Positions 1-6,097 of a stretch of DNA of 17,189 bases are shown here, piece by piece; position 1 is the first letter of the stretch; every line of letters starts with the position of its first letter. The notes beneath the pieces were generated by a model. It worked only from the letters and a program-made list of their open reading frames with translations. It was not told the DNA's origin and made no database searches. A program made the position numbers and the translations under genes. The stretch is from an uncultured bacterium. Its GTDB lineage: Bacteria; Actinomycetota; Coriobacteriia; Coriobacteriales; Coriobacteriaceae. Location: the NCBI GenBank assembly GCA_905214895.1, contig CAJMNP010000009.1:1-17189 (forward strand), given 5' to 3'.

Positions 1-62
1 CGGCCTTGAGGTCGGCGGGCGGAGAAGGACGTGGTTGATAGGGATACGTGTCCCGGTCGCTG

Positions 63-83
63 TTTCGCGGCTTTGCCGCGAAA
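63..83. terminator. Perfect hairpin in the 5' flank, possible terminator of an upstream gene
   Basis: A 9-bp perfect stem TTTCGCGGC / GCCGCGAAA with loop TTT is visible. Only a weak T-rich stretch (GTTACTTT) follows on the plus strand, so a terminator role is plausible but not secure. The first 50 bases could be the tail of a plus-strand gene ending in TGA near 34-38, but too little is present to call it. Nothing else is seen in 1-160. Confidence 0.3.
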
Positions 84-160
84 GGCGCGTTACTTTGGGA
101 TGGGTGGGGAATGTGGTTGTTGCGGCAACTGGTCCCCGCCATAAATTACCCTTGGCATAC

Positions 161-188
161 TTGCGCGAAAACCTGCCCGTGCTACACT
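161..188 (+). promoter_or_regulatory. Predicted promoter of the riboflavin-uptake operon
   Basis: TTGCGC (161-166) and TACACT (183-188) are separated by 16 bp, and a TG one base upstream of the -10 box gives an extended -10 (TGCTACACT). The predicted start near 195 lies just before the FMN aptamer at 201, the expected arrangement for a riboswitch-controlled transcript. Confidence 0.5.
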
Positions 189-200
189 TGCAATTGCTGT

Positions 201-379
201 TTCAGGGCGGGGTGAAATTCCCCACTGGCGGTAAATCGGGCGGTGTCAAAGGGACGCCGTGGCGCAGGTGAGGTGCCTGCGGTCGAGCCGATGAGTCCGC
301 GACCCGTGTGTGCGTTGGTTCGCATGCCGGCTGAACTGGTGAGATCCCAGTACCAACGGTTAGAGTCCGGATGAAAGAG
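201..379 (+). promoter_or_regulatory. FMN riboswitch (RFN element)
   Basis: The conserved RFN blocks appear in order. They are TTCAGGGCGGGGTGAAATTC (201-220), the CCCCACTGGCGGTAAATC block, a variable extra arm around 250-290, GATGAGTCCGCGACCC, the CTGGTGAGATCCCAG arm, and the 3' closing block ACGGTTAGAGTCCGGATGAAAG (about 356-377). RFN elements bind flavin mononucleotide and switch off downstream riboflavin genes. The ATG at 371 is part of the aptamer's 3' block, so the true gene start is the later ATG at 392. With only about 13 nt between aptamer and start codon, and no terminator hairpin visible, control is more likely by hiding the ribosome binding site (about 374-385) than by termination; that is an inference. 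Confidence 0.95.
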
Positions 380-391
380 GCAGGTGATCTT

Positions 392-982
392 ATGTCTGAA
401 CAGTCGCAGCATATCCATTTTGAGAACACGAATAGGTGGAGCACCAAACAGCTCGTTACCATGGCGTTGATGTGCGCCTTGGGCGCCCTGTTTATGTACG
501 TGCAGCTGCCCATCCTTCCTTCGGCACCGTTTTTGACGTATGACCCGTCGCTGGTGCCGGCGATGGTGTGTGGATTTGCGTATGGCCCTGGTGCCGGCAC
601 CGCTGTTGCCGCTATGGCGATCGTTATCCATGCGCTTACCACGGGCGATTGGGTCGGTGCGCTTATGAACCTGGTGGCTACGCTGGGCTATATTCTGCCT
701 GCGGCTATCGTCTACCAGAAGATGCACACCTATAAGGGTGCCGTGATTGGCCTGGTGCTCGGCGTCATTGCTGCTACGGCGCTTTCTATGGTTGCGAATC
801 TGACCATTGGCGTTTGGTTCTGGTATGGCTCGGTCGATGTGATTGCCCCGCTCATGATTCCCGCCGTGCTGCCGTTCAACCTCATCAAGACCGTGCTCAA
901 CTCGGTGTTGACGCTGGCGGTGTACAAGGCGGTCTCTAATCTCATCACGCCTAAAAAGAATCAGGTCAAAGGCCGCGCATGA
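392..982 (+). CDS. ribU: Riboflavin ECF transporter substrate-binding (S) component RibU
   Basis: This is a membrane protein of 196 residues that captures riboflavin for an energy-coupling-factor (ECF) transporter. About six hydrophobic segments are visible, roughly residues 18-38, 50-66, 68-84, 88-108, 116-141 and 150-178. The loop FLTYDPSLVPAMVCGFAYGP (47-66) matches the RibU-type F-L-x-Y-D-x-S motif followed by a GFAxGP turn, and PFNLIKTVLNSVLTL (161-175) matches the family's C-terminal helix. The start at 392 is chosen because the in-frame ATG at 371 lies inside the riboswitch, while 392 has AAAGAGG upstream. Its stop overlaps the next start (ATGA at 979-982), implying translational coupling to EcfA. 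The riboswitch predicts repression when FMN is plentiful. Substrate identity rests on the riboswitch and motif together, so confidence is high. Confidence 0.93.
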   Translation: MSEQSQHIHFENTNRWSTKQLVTMALMCALGALFMYVQLPILPSAPFLTYDPSLVPAMVCGFAYGPGAGTAVAAMAIVIHALTTGDWVGALMNLVATLGYILPAAIVYQKMHTYKGAVIGLVLGVIAATALSMVANLTIGVWFWYGSVDVIAPLMIPAVLPFNLIKTVLNSVLTLAVYKAVSNLITPKKNQVKGRA

Positions 983-2883
983 TTGAGTGTCGGGGCGTTT
1001 CCTTTAGCTATGACGGTTCTGCACCGGCGCTCGACGGCGTCGACCTGAACATCGAGGATGGCGAGTTTTTCTGCATCCTCGGTGGTAATGGGTCGGGCAA
1101 GTCGACGTTTGCCAAGCACCTGAATGCGCTGCTTCAGCCCGATGCGGGAACGGTGTGCGTCAACGGCATGGACGCGTCCGATCCCGAGCTGGTCTACGAC
1201 ATCCGCTCGACTGCTGGCATGGTGTTCCAGAATCCCGACGACCAGCTTGTGGCGACGCTTGTCGAGGACGATGTTGCGTTTGGTCCCGAGAACTTAGGGG
1301 TCGAATCGGCCCAGATTGCGCAGCGCGTGCGCGAGGCGCTGAAGGCCGTGGGTCTGGTGGGCTTTGAGCGCCACGAGACCCACGCTCTCTCGGGCGGACA
1401 AAAGCAGCGCGTGGCGCTTGCCGGCGTGCTCGCCATGGAGCCGCGCGTGCTCATCTTGGATGAGGCCTCCTCGATGCTCGATCCGCGCGGGCGCAAGGGC
1501 CTTATGAAGGCCTGTCACGCGCTGCACGAACGCGGCATGACCATCGTGATGATTACGCACTTTATGGAAGAGGCCGCTGAGGCCGATCGCGTTGCTGTCT
1601 TCCAAGCGGGCCGCGTTGCCATGCTCGGTACGCCCGAGGAGATCTTGACGCGGGCGGACGAACTCGCGCGGCTGAACCTGGATATGCCGGCATCGTGCTG
1701 TCTTGGCAAGGCGCTTCGCGCGAAGGGCGTGCCCATTTGCGCACAGGTGCGCGAGGCGGATATGGTCGCCGAGATTGCGCAGACTTATGCCGAGCGGAGT
1801 GGGACAGGCATCGCCGGGCGGCCTTTCGCATCCGATCCTCGTATTCCCGACAACGTCTCCTCTGCAATCGATGGCGCAGACGCGCTGGAGCCTGTCATCG
1901 AGATTTCGCACCTTTCGTATAGCTATTCGTTGAGCGCCCGCGAGCGTCGCCGTTGGCACAAACACTCAGCCGCCGAGGGCGCATCGAACAAACAGGCCCT
2001 CTGGGGCAACGACCCTAGCAGCCCCTGGGCGTTGCGCAATGTGTCGCTAACGGTGCGTCGCGGCGAGTTCCTGGGCCTTGCGGGCCATACCGGTTCGGGT
2101 AAGTCGACGCTGGTTCAGCATCTCAACGGCCTGATTCGTCCCCAGGAGGGTTCCGTTTACGCGTTGGGGCTCGACCTGGTAAACAAGAAAGATGCCGCCG
2201 CGGTTAAGGCAAAGGTCGGCGTGGTGTTTCAGTATCCAGAGCGTCAGCTGTTTGCCGAGACCGTGGCACAGGACGTGGCGTTTGGTCCGCATAACCTTGG
2301 CTTGCCGCAGGCCGAGGTTGCCCGCCGCGTTGAGTCGTCGCTCGCGCGCGTGGGCCTCGATCTGGCCACGGTGGGCGACAAGAGCCCCTTTGAGCTTTCG
2401 GGCGGGCAGCAGCGGCGCGTGGCGTTTGCCGGCGTGCTTGCCATGGAGCCCGAGGTCCTGGTACTCGATGAGCCCATGGCGGGGCTCGATCCGGCGGCGC
2501 GCAGTGATTTCCTGGAGCTCATCGATCGACTTTACCATGGGGGCCTGACCGTCGTCATGGTCTCACACAGTATGGATGACCTTGCCAATTGCTGCGACCG
2601 TATTGTCGTGATGAACGAGGGCACGGTGTTTGCCGAGGGCACGCCCGCTCAGGTTTTTGCGTATGCCGATGAGCTCAAGTCGATCGGCTTGGGTGTTCCC
2701 GCTGCCCAGCGCATGGCGCTGGCGCTTGCGAGGGCAGACGTGCCGCTACGCTTGGACGGCCTCTATACGGTTGAGTCGTTGGCCGACGAGTTGGCAGATT
2801 TGCTGATCGGTTGCTCAGACGGTTCTTCTAACGTTTCGGACGAGGCCGAATCCAAGACGGTCGCGCGAGAGGAGGGCTGCTAA
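979..2883 (+). CDS. ecfA: Fused ECF transporter ATPase, EcfA1-EcfA2 in one chain
   Basis: Two complete ABC ATPase domains lie in one 634-residue protein that powers the ECF transporter. Domain 1 has Walker A GGNGSGKST (35-43), Q-loop Gln84, signature LSGGQ (137-141), Walker B LILDEA (158-163) and His194. Domain 2 has Walker A GHTGSGKST (369-377), Gln418, LSGGQ (473-477), LVLDEP (494-499) and His530. Domain 1 ends Walker B with DEASSMLDP as in EcfA1, and domain 2 with DEPMAGLDP as in EcfA2, so the pair probably forms the usual asymmetric head. Many bacteria encode these as two separate proteins of about 280 residues; fused forms are known. A charged, low-hydrophobicity insert (about 317-349) interrupts the start of domain 2. 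The gene overlaps ribU by 4 bases at its start and ecfT by one base at its stop. Confidence 0.96.
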   Translation: MIECRGVSFSYDGSAPALDGVDLNIEDGEFFCILGGNGSGKSTFAKHLNALLQPDAGTVCVNGMDASDPELVYDIRSTAGMVFQNPDDQLVATLVEDDVAFGPENLGVESAQIAQRVREALKAVGLVGFERHETHALSGGQKQRVALAGVLAMEPRVLILDEASSMLDPRGRKGLMKACHALHERGMTIVMITHFMEEAAEADRVAVFQAGRVAMLGTPEEILTRADELARLNLDMPASCCLGKALRAKGVPICAQVREADMVAEIAQTYAERSGTGIAGRPFASDPRIPDNVSSAIDGADALEPVIEISHLSYSYSLSARERRRWHKHSAAEGASNKQALWGNDPSSPWALRNVSLTVRRGEFLGLAGHTGSGKSTLVQHLNGLIRPQEGSVYALGLDLVNKKDAAAVKAKVGVVFQYPERQLFAETVAQDVAFGPHNLGLPQAEVARRVESSLARVGLDLATVGDKSPFELSGGQQRRVAFAGVLAMEPEVLVLDEPMAGLDPAARSDFLELIDRLYHGGLTVVMVSHSMDDLANCCDRIVVMNEGTVFAEGTPAQVFAYADELKSIGLGVPAAQRMALALARADVPLRLDGLYTVESLADELADLLIGCSDGSSNVSDEAESKTVAREEGC

Positions 2884-3683
2884 TGGAGGCGTTTTCGTTT
2901 GGCAGCTACTATCCCGGCGATAGTACAATCCACCGCCTGGACCCGCGAACTAAGTTGCTCTTGGGCTTTGTGTTTCTGATCACGACACTCACGGTCAGCA
3001 GCTTCCGCGGACTGGTCCCGATCGCAACCTTCGTTGTCCTGATCTATGCCGTGTCCCGGGTGCCGGCTCGTCGCGTCCTGTCATCGATGGCACCGCTGCT
3101 GGCGATTGTCGCGGTGGTCGCGGTGCTCAACCTGTTTTCCGACCAGAGCGGGCGCATTCTGTGGCAGCTCGGCTTTTTGCAGATAAGCGAGGGCTCGCTA
3201 CATTCCGCCGCCTTTATGGCGTGCCGCCTGACCTTGATGATGGCCGGTATGAGCGCTATCACGCTCACCACACCGACGCTCGACCTCACCGCGGGCTTTG
3301 AGCGCCTGCTCGCGCCGTTTGCGCGTGTGGGACTTCCTGCGCACGAGCTCGGCATGATCATGGGTATCGCGTTGCGCTTTATGCCGCAGTTTGCCACCGA
3401 GATGAAGCAGACGGCCGATGCGCAGGCGAGCCGCGGTGCGCGCGTGACGGGAGGCCCGCTCGGCGGCGTGCGTATGCTCGGCAGTGTGGCGATTCCGCTG
3501 TTCACAGGCGTGTTCCGTCATGCCGAGACGCTGTCTGCCGCCATGGATGCCCGTTGCTATCATGGCGAGCAGGGCCGCACGCGTCTGCATGCGCTTGCAT
3601 TTGGCCGCGGCGATGTGTTGGCGGCGGTGGTGACGGCGCTGCTGCTCATCTGCGTCATCGTCATCAATCTTCAACTTGTTTAG
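2883..3683 (+). CDS. ecfT: ECF transporter transmembrane component EcfT
   Basis: This 266-residue membrane protein is the scaffold that couples the ATPases to the S-component. Hydrophobic segments are seen near residues 24-40, 44-58, 69-85, 108-130 and 245-263. Cytoplasmic coupling helices carry the two EcfT signatures: SRGAR (183-187) after a QASRG helix, and AMDARCYHG (220-228), the second Ala-Arg-Gly-type motif with Cys in the Gly position. These arginine motifs contact the EcfA dimer in solved ECF complexes. Its ATG overlaps the ecfA stop (TAATG at 2881-2885), so ribU, ecfA and ecfT form a coupled operon. If other S-components exist elsewhere in the genome they may share this module. Confidence 0.94.
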   Translation: MEAFSFGSYYPGDSTIHRLDPRTKLLLGFVFLITTLTVSSFRGLVPIATFVVLIYAVSRVPARRVLSSMAPLLAIVAVVAVLNLFSDQSGRILWQLGFLQISEGSLHSAAFMACRLTLMMAGMSAITLTTPTLDLTAGFERLLAPFARVGLPAHELGMIMGIALRFMPQFATEMKQTADAQASRGARVTGGPLGGVRMLGSVAIPLFTGVFRHAETLSAAMDARCYHGEQGRTRLHALAFGRGDVLAAVVTALLLICVIVINLQLV

Positions 3684-3713
3684 GCGCGATTCGAGCGCAG
3701 GAAAGGGGTCCCT

Positions 3714-4160
3714 ATGGCCGACAACGACCGCACGGCGCAGCTCGAGCGCGCCTGTTCGTATCTTAGGCGTATTCCGGCGTGGTATCTCGCCACGATCGAC
3801 GTGACGGACGGACATCAGCCGCGCGTGAGGCCGTTCTCGTTTGCCATGGTCGATGATGGCAAGCTGTGGTTTTGCACGTCGCGCGACAAGGACGTGTGGG
3901 CGGAGTTGAGCGCGAACCCCAAGTTTGAGGTTTCGGGTTGGAAACCGGGGGAGTGTTGGATTGTGCTGACCGGCGAGGCCGCGCTCGAGGACGACGCGGT
4001 CGTGAGCGACCGGGTGCGCCAAGCCGGCTTTAAGCACATGGTGGGCATCGGCGAAGACCACAAGGGCGCCAACGACGGTCGCCTTGCCTTTTTCTCGGTG
4101 CGCAACATCGCCGCCCGCTTCTGTGATATCGACGGCAGCGAGGAGCGCCTGGAGCTTTAA
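3714..4160 (+). CDS. Pyridoxamine 5'-phosphate oxidase-family flavin-binding protein, copy 1
   Basis: This small 148-residue soluble protein belongs to the FMN-binding split-barrel (PPOX-like) superfamily. Recognisable blocks are PAWYLAT (21-27), RVRPFSFA (37-44), DGKLWFCTSRDKDVW (48-62) and a conserved FFSV strand near the C terminus. Members usually bind FMN, or sometimes F420 or haem, and act as reductases or oxidases. It is too short and too divergent from PdxH to be called a pyridoxamine-phosphate oxidase, and the substrate is unknown. AAAGGGG (3702-3708) is a good ribosome binding site for ATG 3714. It lies 30 bp after ecfT with no terminator between, so it may share the FMN-riboswitch transcript. 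It is clearly a paralog of the next gene, about 45% identical by eye. Confidence 0.85.
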   Translation: MADNDRTAQLERACSYLRRIPAWYLATIDVTDGHQPRVRPFSFAMVDDGKLWFCTSRDKDVWAELSANPKFEVSGWKPGECWIVLTGEAALEDDAVVSDRVRQAGFKHMVGIGEDHKGANDGRLAFFSVRNIAARFCDIDGSEERLEL

Positions 4161-4178
4161 CCCTAGGGTAGCTAAAGC
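4154..4178. repeat. Palindrome with ACCCTAGGGT core at the end of PPOX copy 1
   Basis: GCTTTA (4154-4159) and TAAAGC (4173-4178) flank the perfect 10-bp palindrome ACCCTAGGGT (4160-4169), overlapping the stop codon of copy 1. It could form a hairpin between the two PPOX genes, but no T-run follows. A second CCCTAGGG-centred palindrome lies at 14281-14304. Confidence 0.5.
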
Positions 4179-4214
4179 AGCCCCGACCCAAAAAGACTAG
4201 TGCCAGGAGGACAC

Positions 4215-4625
4215 ATGGACGGATTGAATACGGTGTTGGAGTATCTGACGTCGGTGCCGGCATGGTATTTGGCGACGAGCGTTGACGGACAGCCGCATGT
4301 GCGTCCGTTTTCGTTTGCGCAGATCCAGGACGGCAAGCTGTGGTTTGTAACGGCGCGCACCAAAGACGTGTGGCAAGAGCTGCTGCAAAATCAACGCTTT
4401 GAGGCCACGAGTTGGTGGCCGGGCCATGGCTGGCTCATCTTGCGCGGACATGCGGGTCTGGATGATCAGGCCGCTCCCGATATGCGCGAGGCGGGCTGGA
4501 AGCACCTGGAGCGCCTGGGCGAGCACTACGAGGGCGCAGACGATCCCACGCTCGTCTTCTTTAGTGTGGAGGAACCCGAGGCCTTTGTCTGCAACCATGA
4601 CGAATGGGTGCCGGTCGAGCTCTAA
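4215..4625 (+). CDS. Pyridoxamine 5'-phosphate oxidase-family flavin-binding protein, copy 2
   Basis: This 136-residue split-barrel protein is paralogous to the preceding gene. The shared blocks are PAWYLAT (15-21), HVRPFSFA (28-35), DGKLWFVTARTKDVW (39-53) and the late FFSV strand. It is shorter at the N terminus and lacks the three-residue insertion after LAT. The ATG at 4215 is chosen over the in-frame GTG at 4200 because AGGAGG (4205-4210) stands four bases before it. Small members of this family typically work as dimers with FMN at the interface; the two paralogs could form hetero- or homodimers, which cannot be told from sequence. The gene follows copy 1 by 54 bp and ends before the 4671-4723 hairpin, so it is probably last in the flavin operon. 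Function beyond flavin binding is unknown. Confidence 0.85.
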   Translation: MDGLNTVLEYLTSVPAWYLATSVDGQPHVRPFSFAQIQDGKLWFVTARTKDVWQELLQNQRFEATSWWPGHGWLILRGHAGLDDQAAPDMREAGWKHLERLGEHYEGADDPTLVFFSVEEPEAFVCNHDEWVPVEL

Positions 4626-4670
4626 ACGAGTCTCTCAGCAAGCTTCGACAATTCAAATTCTCGCATGTAG

Positions 4671-4723
4671 CGGGCCCCACATTGCAACGTCACCGTAAGG
4701 TGCACTGGGCAATATGGGGCCCG
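4671..4723 (+). terminator. Long hairpin with inner GNRA-type stem-loop, probable terminator after the flavin operon
   Basis: CGGGCCCCACATTGC (4671-4685) pairs with GCAATATGGGGCCCG (4709-4723), 14 of 15 positions. Inside is a second stem CACC-GTAA-GGTG (4691-4702), whose loop fits the GNRA pattern. The sequence after it, TATTCATTT, is only moderately T-rich. It separates the PPOX genes from the arginine promoter region. Confidence 0.6.
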
Positions 4724-4768
4724 TATTCATTTGTCAATTCCTTCGAGTGAATGTGTCGGGACTGTTTC

Positions 4769-4807
4769 AATGCATGAATATGTAAAAGATTTGCGTATAT
4801 ATGCATC
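4769..4807 (+). promoter_or_regulatory. Two ARG-box-like operators (ArgR sites) before argC
   Basis: Box 1 centres on TGCATGAATATGTA (4771-4784) and box 2 on TGCGTATATATGCA (4792-4805). Both are imperfect 14-bp palindromes of the T-G-C-A-T...A-T-G-C-A type, and their centres are 21 bp apart. That is the known spacing of paired 18-bp ARG boxes bound by the ArgR hexamer. A weak extended -10 (TGC-TAAAGT, 4814-4822) follows, so the boxes would cover the -35 region. Arginine-dependent repression is inferred; no argR gene is in the window. Confidence 0.65.
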
Positions 4808-4845
4808 TTTTGGTGCTAAAGTTTCAACCCACTTCATAACGACCG

Positions 4846-4877
4846 CTGCGAAATGCGCATCGGTGCATAAATCGCAG
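4846..4877 (+). promoter_or_regulatory. Leader hairpin next to the argC ribosome binding site
   Basis: CTGCGA (4846-4851) pairs with TCGCAG (4872-4877), and ATGCGC / GTGCAT pair inside around loop ATCG. The stem ends three bases before AGGAG (4881-4885). It could also be read as two overlapping weak ARG-like half-sites (TGCGAAATGCGCA and TGCATAAATCGCA). The role is unproven. Confidence 0.45.
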
Positions 4878-4891
4878 ACAAGGAGTCTGAT

Positions 4892-5962
4892 ATGTCTTTG
4901 AAGGTTGGAATCGTCGGCGCGGCTGGATATGCCGGAGCCGAGCTCATTCGCCTCGTGCTCGGTCATCCCGAGTTTGAACTTGTTGCCATTACGTCCAACG
5001 CCGATGCCGGCCAGCCGCTGTCTGCGGTGTATCCGAGCTTTGCTGGCGTGAGCGATCTGGTCTTCACGACGCATGACGCGCCTGAGCTTAAATCCTGCGA
5101 CGCCGCCTTCTTGGCCGTGCCGCACACGGCTGCCATGGCACAGGTGCCCGCCCTGCTTGCCGCGGGCGTCTCCTGCTTTGATCTTTCGGCCGATTACCGT
5201 CTGAGCGATGCGTCTGTCTTTGAGACATGGTATGCCGCCGAGCATACGAGCCCCGAGCTGCTCAAGACACGTGCCTTCGGTCTGCCCGAGCTGTTCTGCC
5301 AGGACTTGGAGACCGCTGCTTCCAGCCATGCCGCTGGCAGGTCCGTGTTGGTTGCCTGCGCCGGTTGCTATCCCACCGCAACGAGCCTTGCCGCCGCGCC
5401 CGCCGTGCGCGCCGGCTGGGTTGCCCAGGGTGGCCCTGTGATCGTTGATGCCATCAGCGGTGTGACGGGTGCCGGCAAGTCCTGCAATGCTCGTACGCAT
5501 TTTTGCAGCGCCGACGAGAACTTGGAGGCCTACGGCGTGGGCAAGCATCGTCACACGCCCGAAATCGAGCAAATCCTGGGCCTGACCGATCGCGTCGTCT
5601 TTACCCCGCACCTGGCACCGCTCAAGCGTGGTCTGCTCTCTACGGTGACGATGCCGCTTACGCCGCAGGCTATCGATACCTTAACCCTTGAGGACGTTGT
5701 CGACTATTACAAGAAGTTCTACGCCGGTCGCACCTTTGTGCGCGTGCTCGATGCCGGCCAGCAGCCCAAGACGGCTTCGGTCGTCGGCACCAACGCTGCC
5801 CAGATCGGCCTTGCGCTCAACAAGCGTGCGGGCGTGCTGGTGGCGACGGGCGCTATCGACAATTTGTGCAAGGGCGCTGCGGGCCAGGCGGTCCAGTGCG
5901 CCAACATCGTCTTTGGTTTTGACGAGCGACGAGGCTTGCCCACAGTGGCGTGCCCGGTGTAG
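4892..5962 (+). CDS. argC: N-acetyl-gamma-glutamyl-phosphate reductase
   Basis: This cytoplasmic enzyme of 356 residues reduces N-acetylglutamyl phosphate to N-acetylglutamate semialdehyde with NADPH, the third step to ornithine. An N-terminal Rossmann motif GIVGAAGYAGAELIR (6-20) binds the cofactor. The catalytic cysteine is Cys159 in AGCYPT (157-162), followed by the VDAISGVTGAGK stretch and the KHRHTPEIEQ segment with conserved histidines. Length fits the usual 310-360. AGGAG at 4881-4885 supports the start. It is the first gene of argC-J-B-D and is preceded by the paired ARG boxes. A long terminator-like hairpin follows its stop, so argC may be made in excess over the later genes. Confidence 0.97.
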   Translation: MSLKVGIVGAAGYAGAELIRLVLGHPEFELVAITSNADAGQPLSAVYPSFAGVSDLVFTTHDAPELKSCDAAFLAVPHTAAMAQVPALLAAGVSCFDLSADYRLSDASVFETWYAAEHTSPELLKTRAFGLPELFCQDLETAASSHAAGRSVLVACAGCYPTATSLAAAPAVRAGWVAQGGPVIVDAISGVTGAGKSCNARTHFCSADENLEAYGVGKHRHTPEIEQILGLTDRVVFTPHLAPLKRGLLSTVTMPLTPQAIDTLTLEDVVDYYKKFYAGRTFVRVLDAGQQPKTASVVGTNAAQIGLALNKRAGVLVATGAIDNLCKGAAGQAVQCANIVFGFDERRGLPTVACPV

Positions 5963-5990
5963 CACATTCGATTGTTAACGATTTGGTAGT

Positions 5991-6071
5991 CGGGTATCGA
6001 GTTGGGCGCCACTTTTAAGCTGGTCTACTAATTGCGACCGGTATGGCGTGCCAGCCGATGCCCGCTTTTTT
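5991..6071 (+). terminator. Long imperfect hairpin with T6 tail between argC and argJ (internal terminator or attenuator)
   Basis: The arms run CGGGTATCG (5991-5999), GTTGG (6001-6005), GCGCCA (6006-6011), then TGGCGT (6044-6049), CCAGC (6051-6055), CGATGCCCG (6056-6064). This is about 20 bp with a bulged A6000 and a bulged G6050. After an internal loop, CTGGTC / GACCGG (6020-6025 / 6036-6041) form an apical stem. C plus six T residues (6066-6071) follow at once. This is the strongest intrinsic-terminator signal in the window, yet it lies inside an operon 26 bp before argJ. A full stop, partial readthrough or regulated attenuation are all possible. Confidence 0.75.
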
Positions 6072-6097
6072 ATTTGATATAAGGAGTCGTAGGGACG

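Noticed and set aside
35..271. Frame of 78 codons running into the riboswitch
   Set aside because: It overlaps the promoter and aptamer and has no ribosome binding site or recognisable product.
371..391. Earlier in-frame ATG for ribU at 371
   Set aside because: It lies in the conserved 3' block of the FMN aptamer; 392 has the proper ribosome binding site.
3198..4061. Minus-strand open frame of 287 codons opposite ecfT and PPOX copy 1
   Set aside because: Antisense shadow with biased composition and no family features.
4770..4904. Short plus-strand frame of 44 codons before argC, considered as a leader peptide
   Set aside because: It starts inside the ArgR operators, upstream of the likely transcription start, is not rich in arginine codons and has no ribosome binding site.
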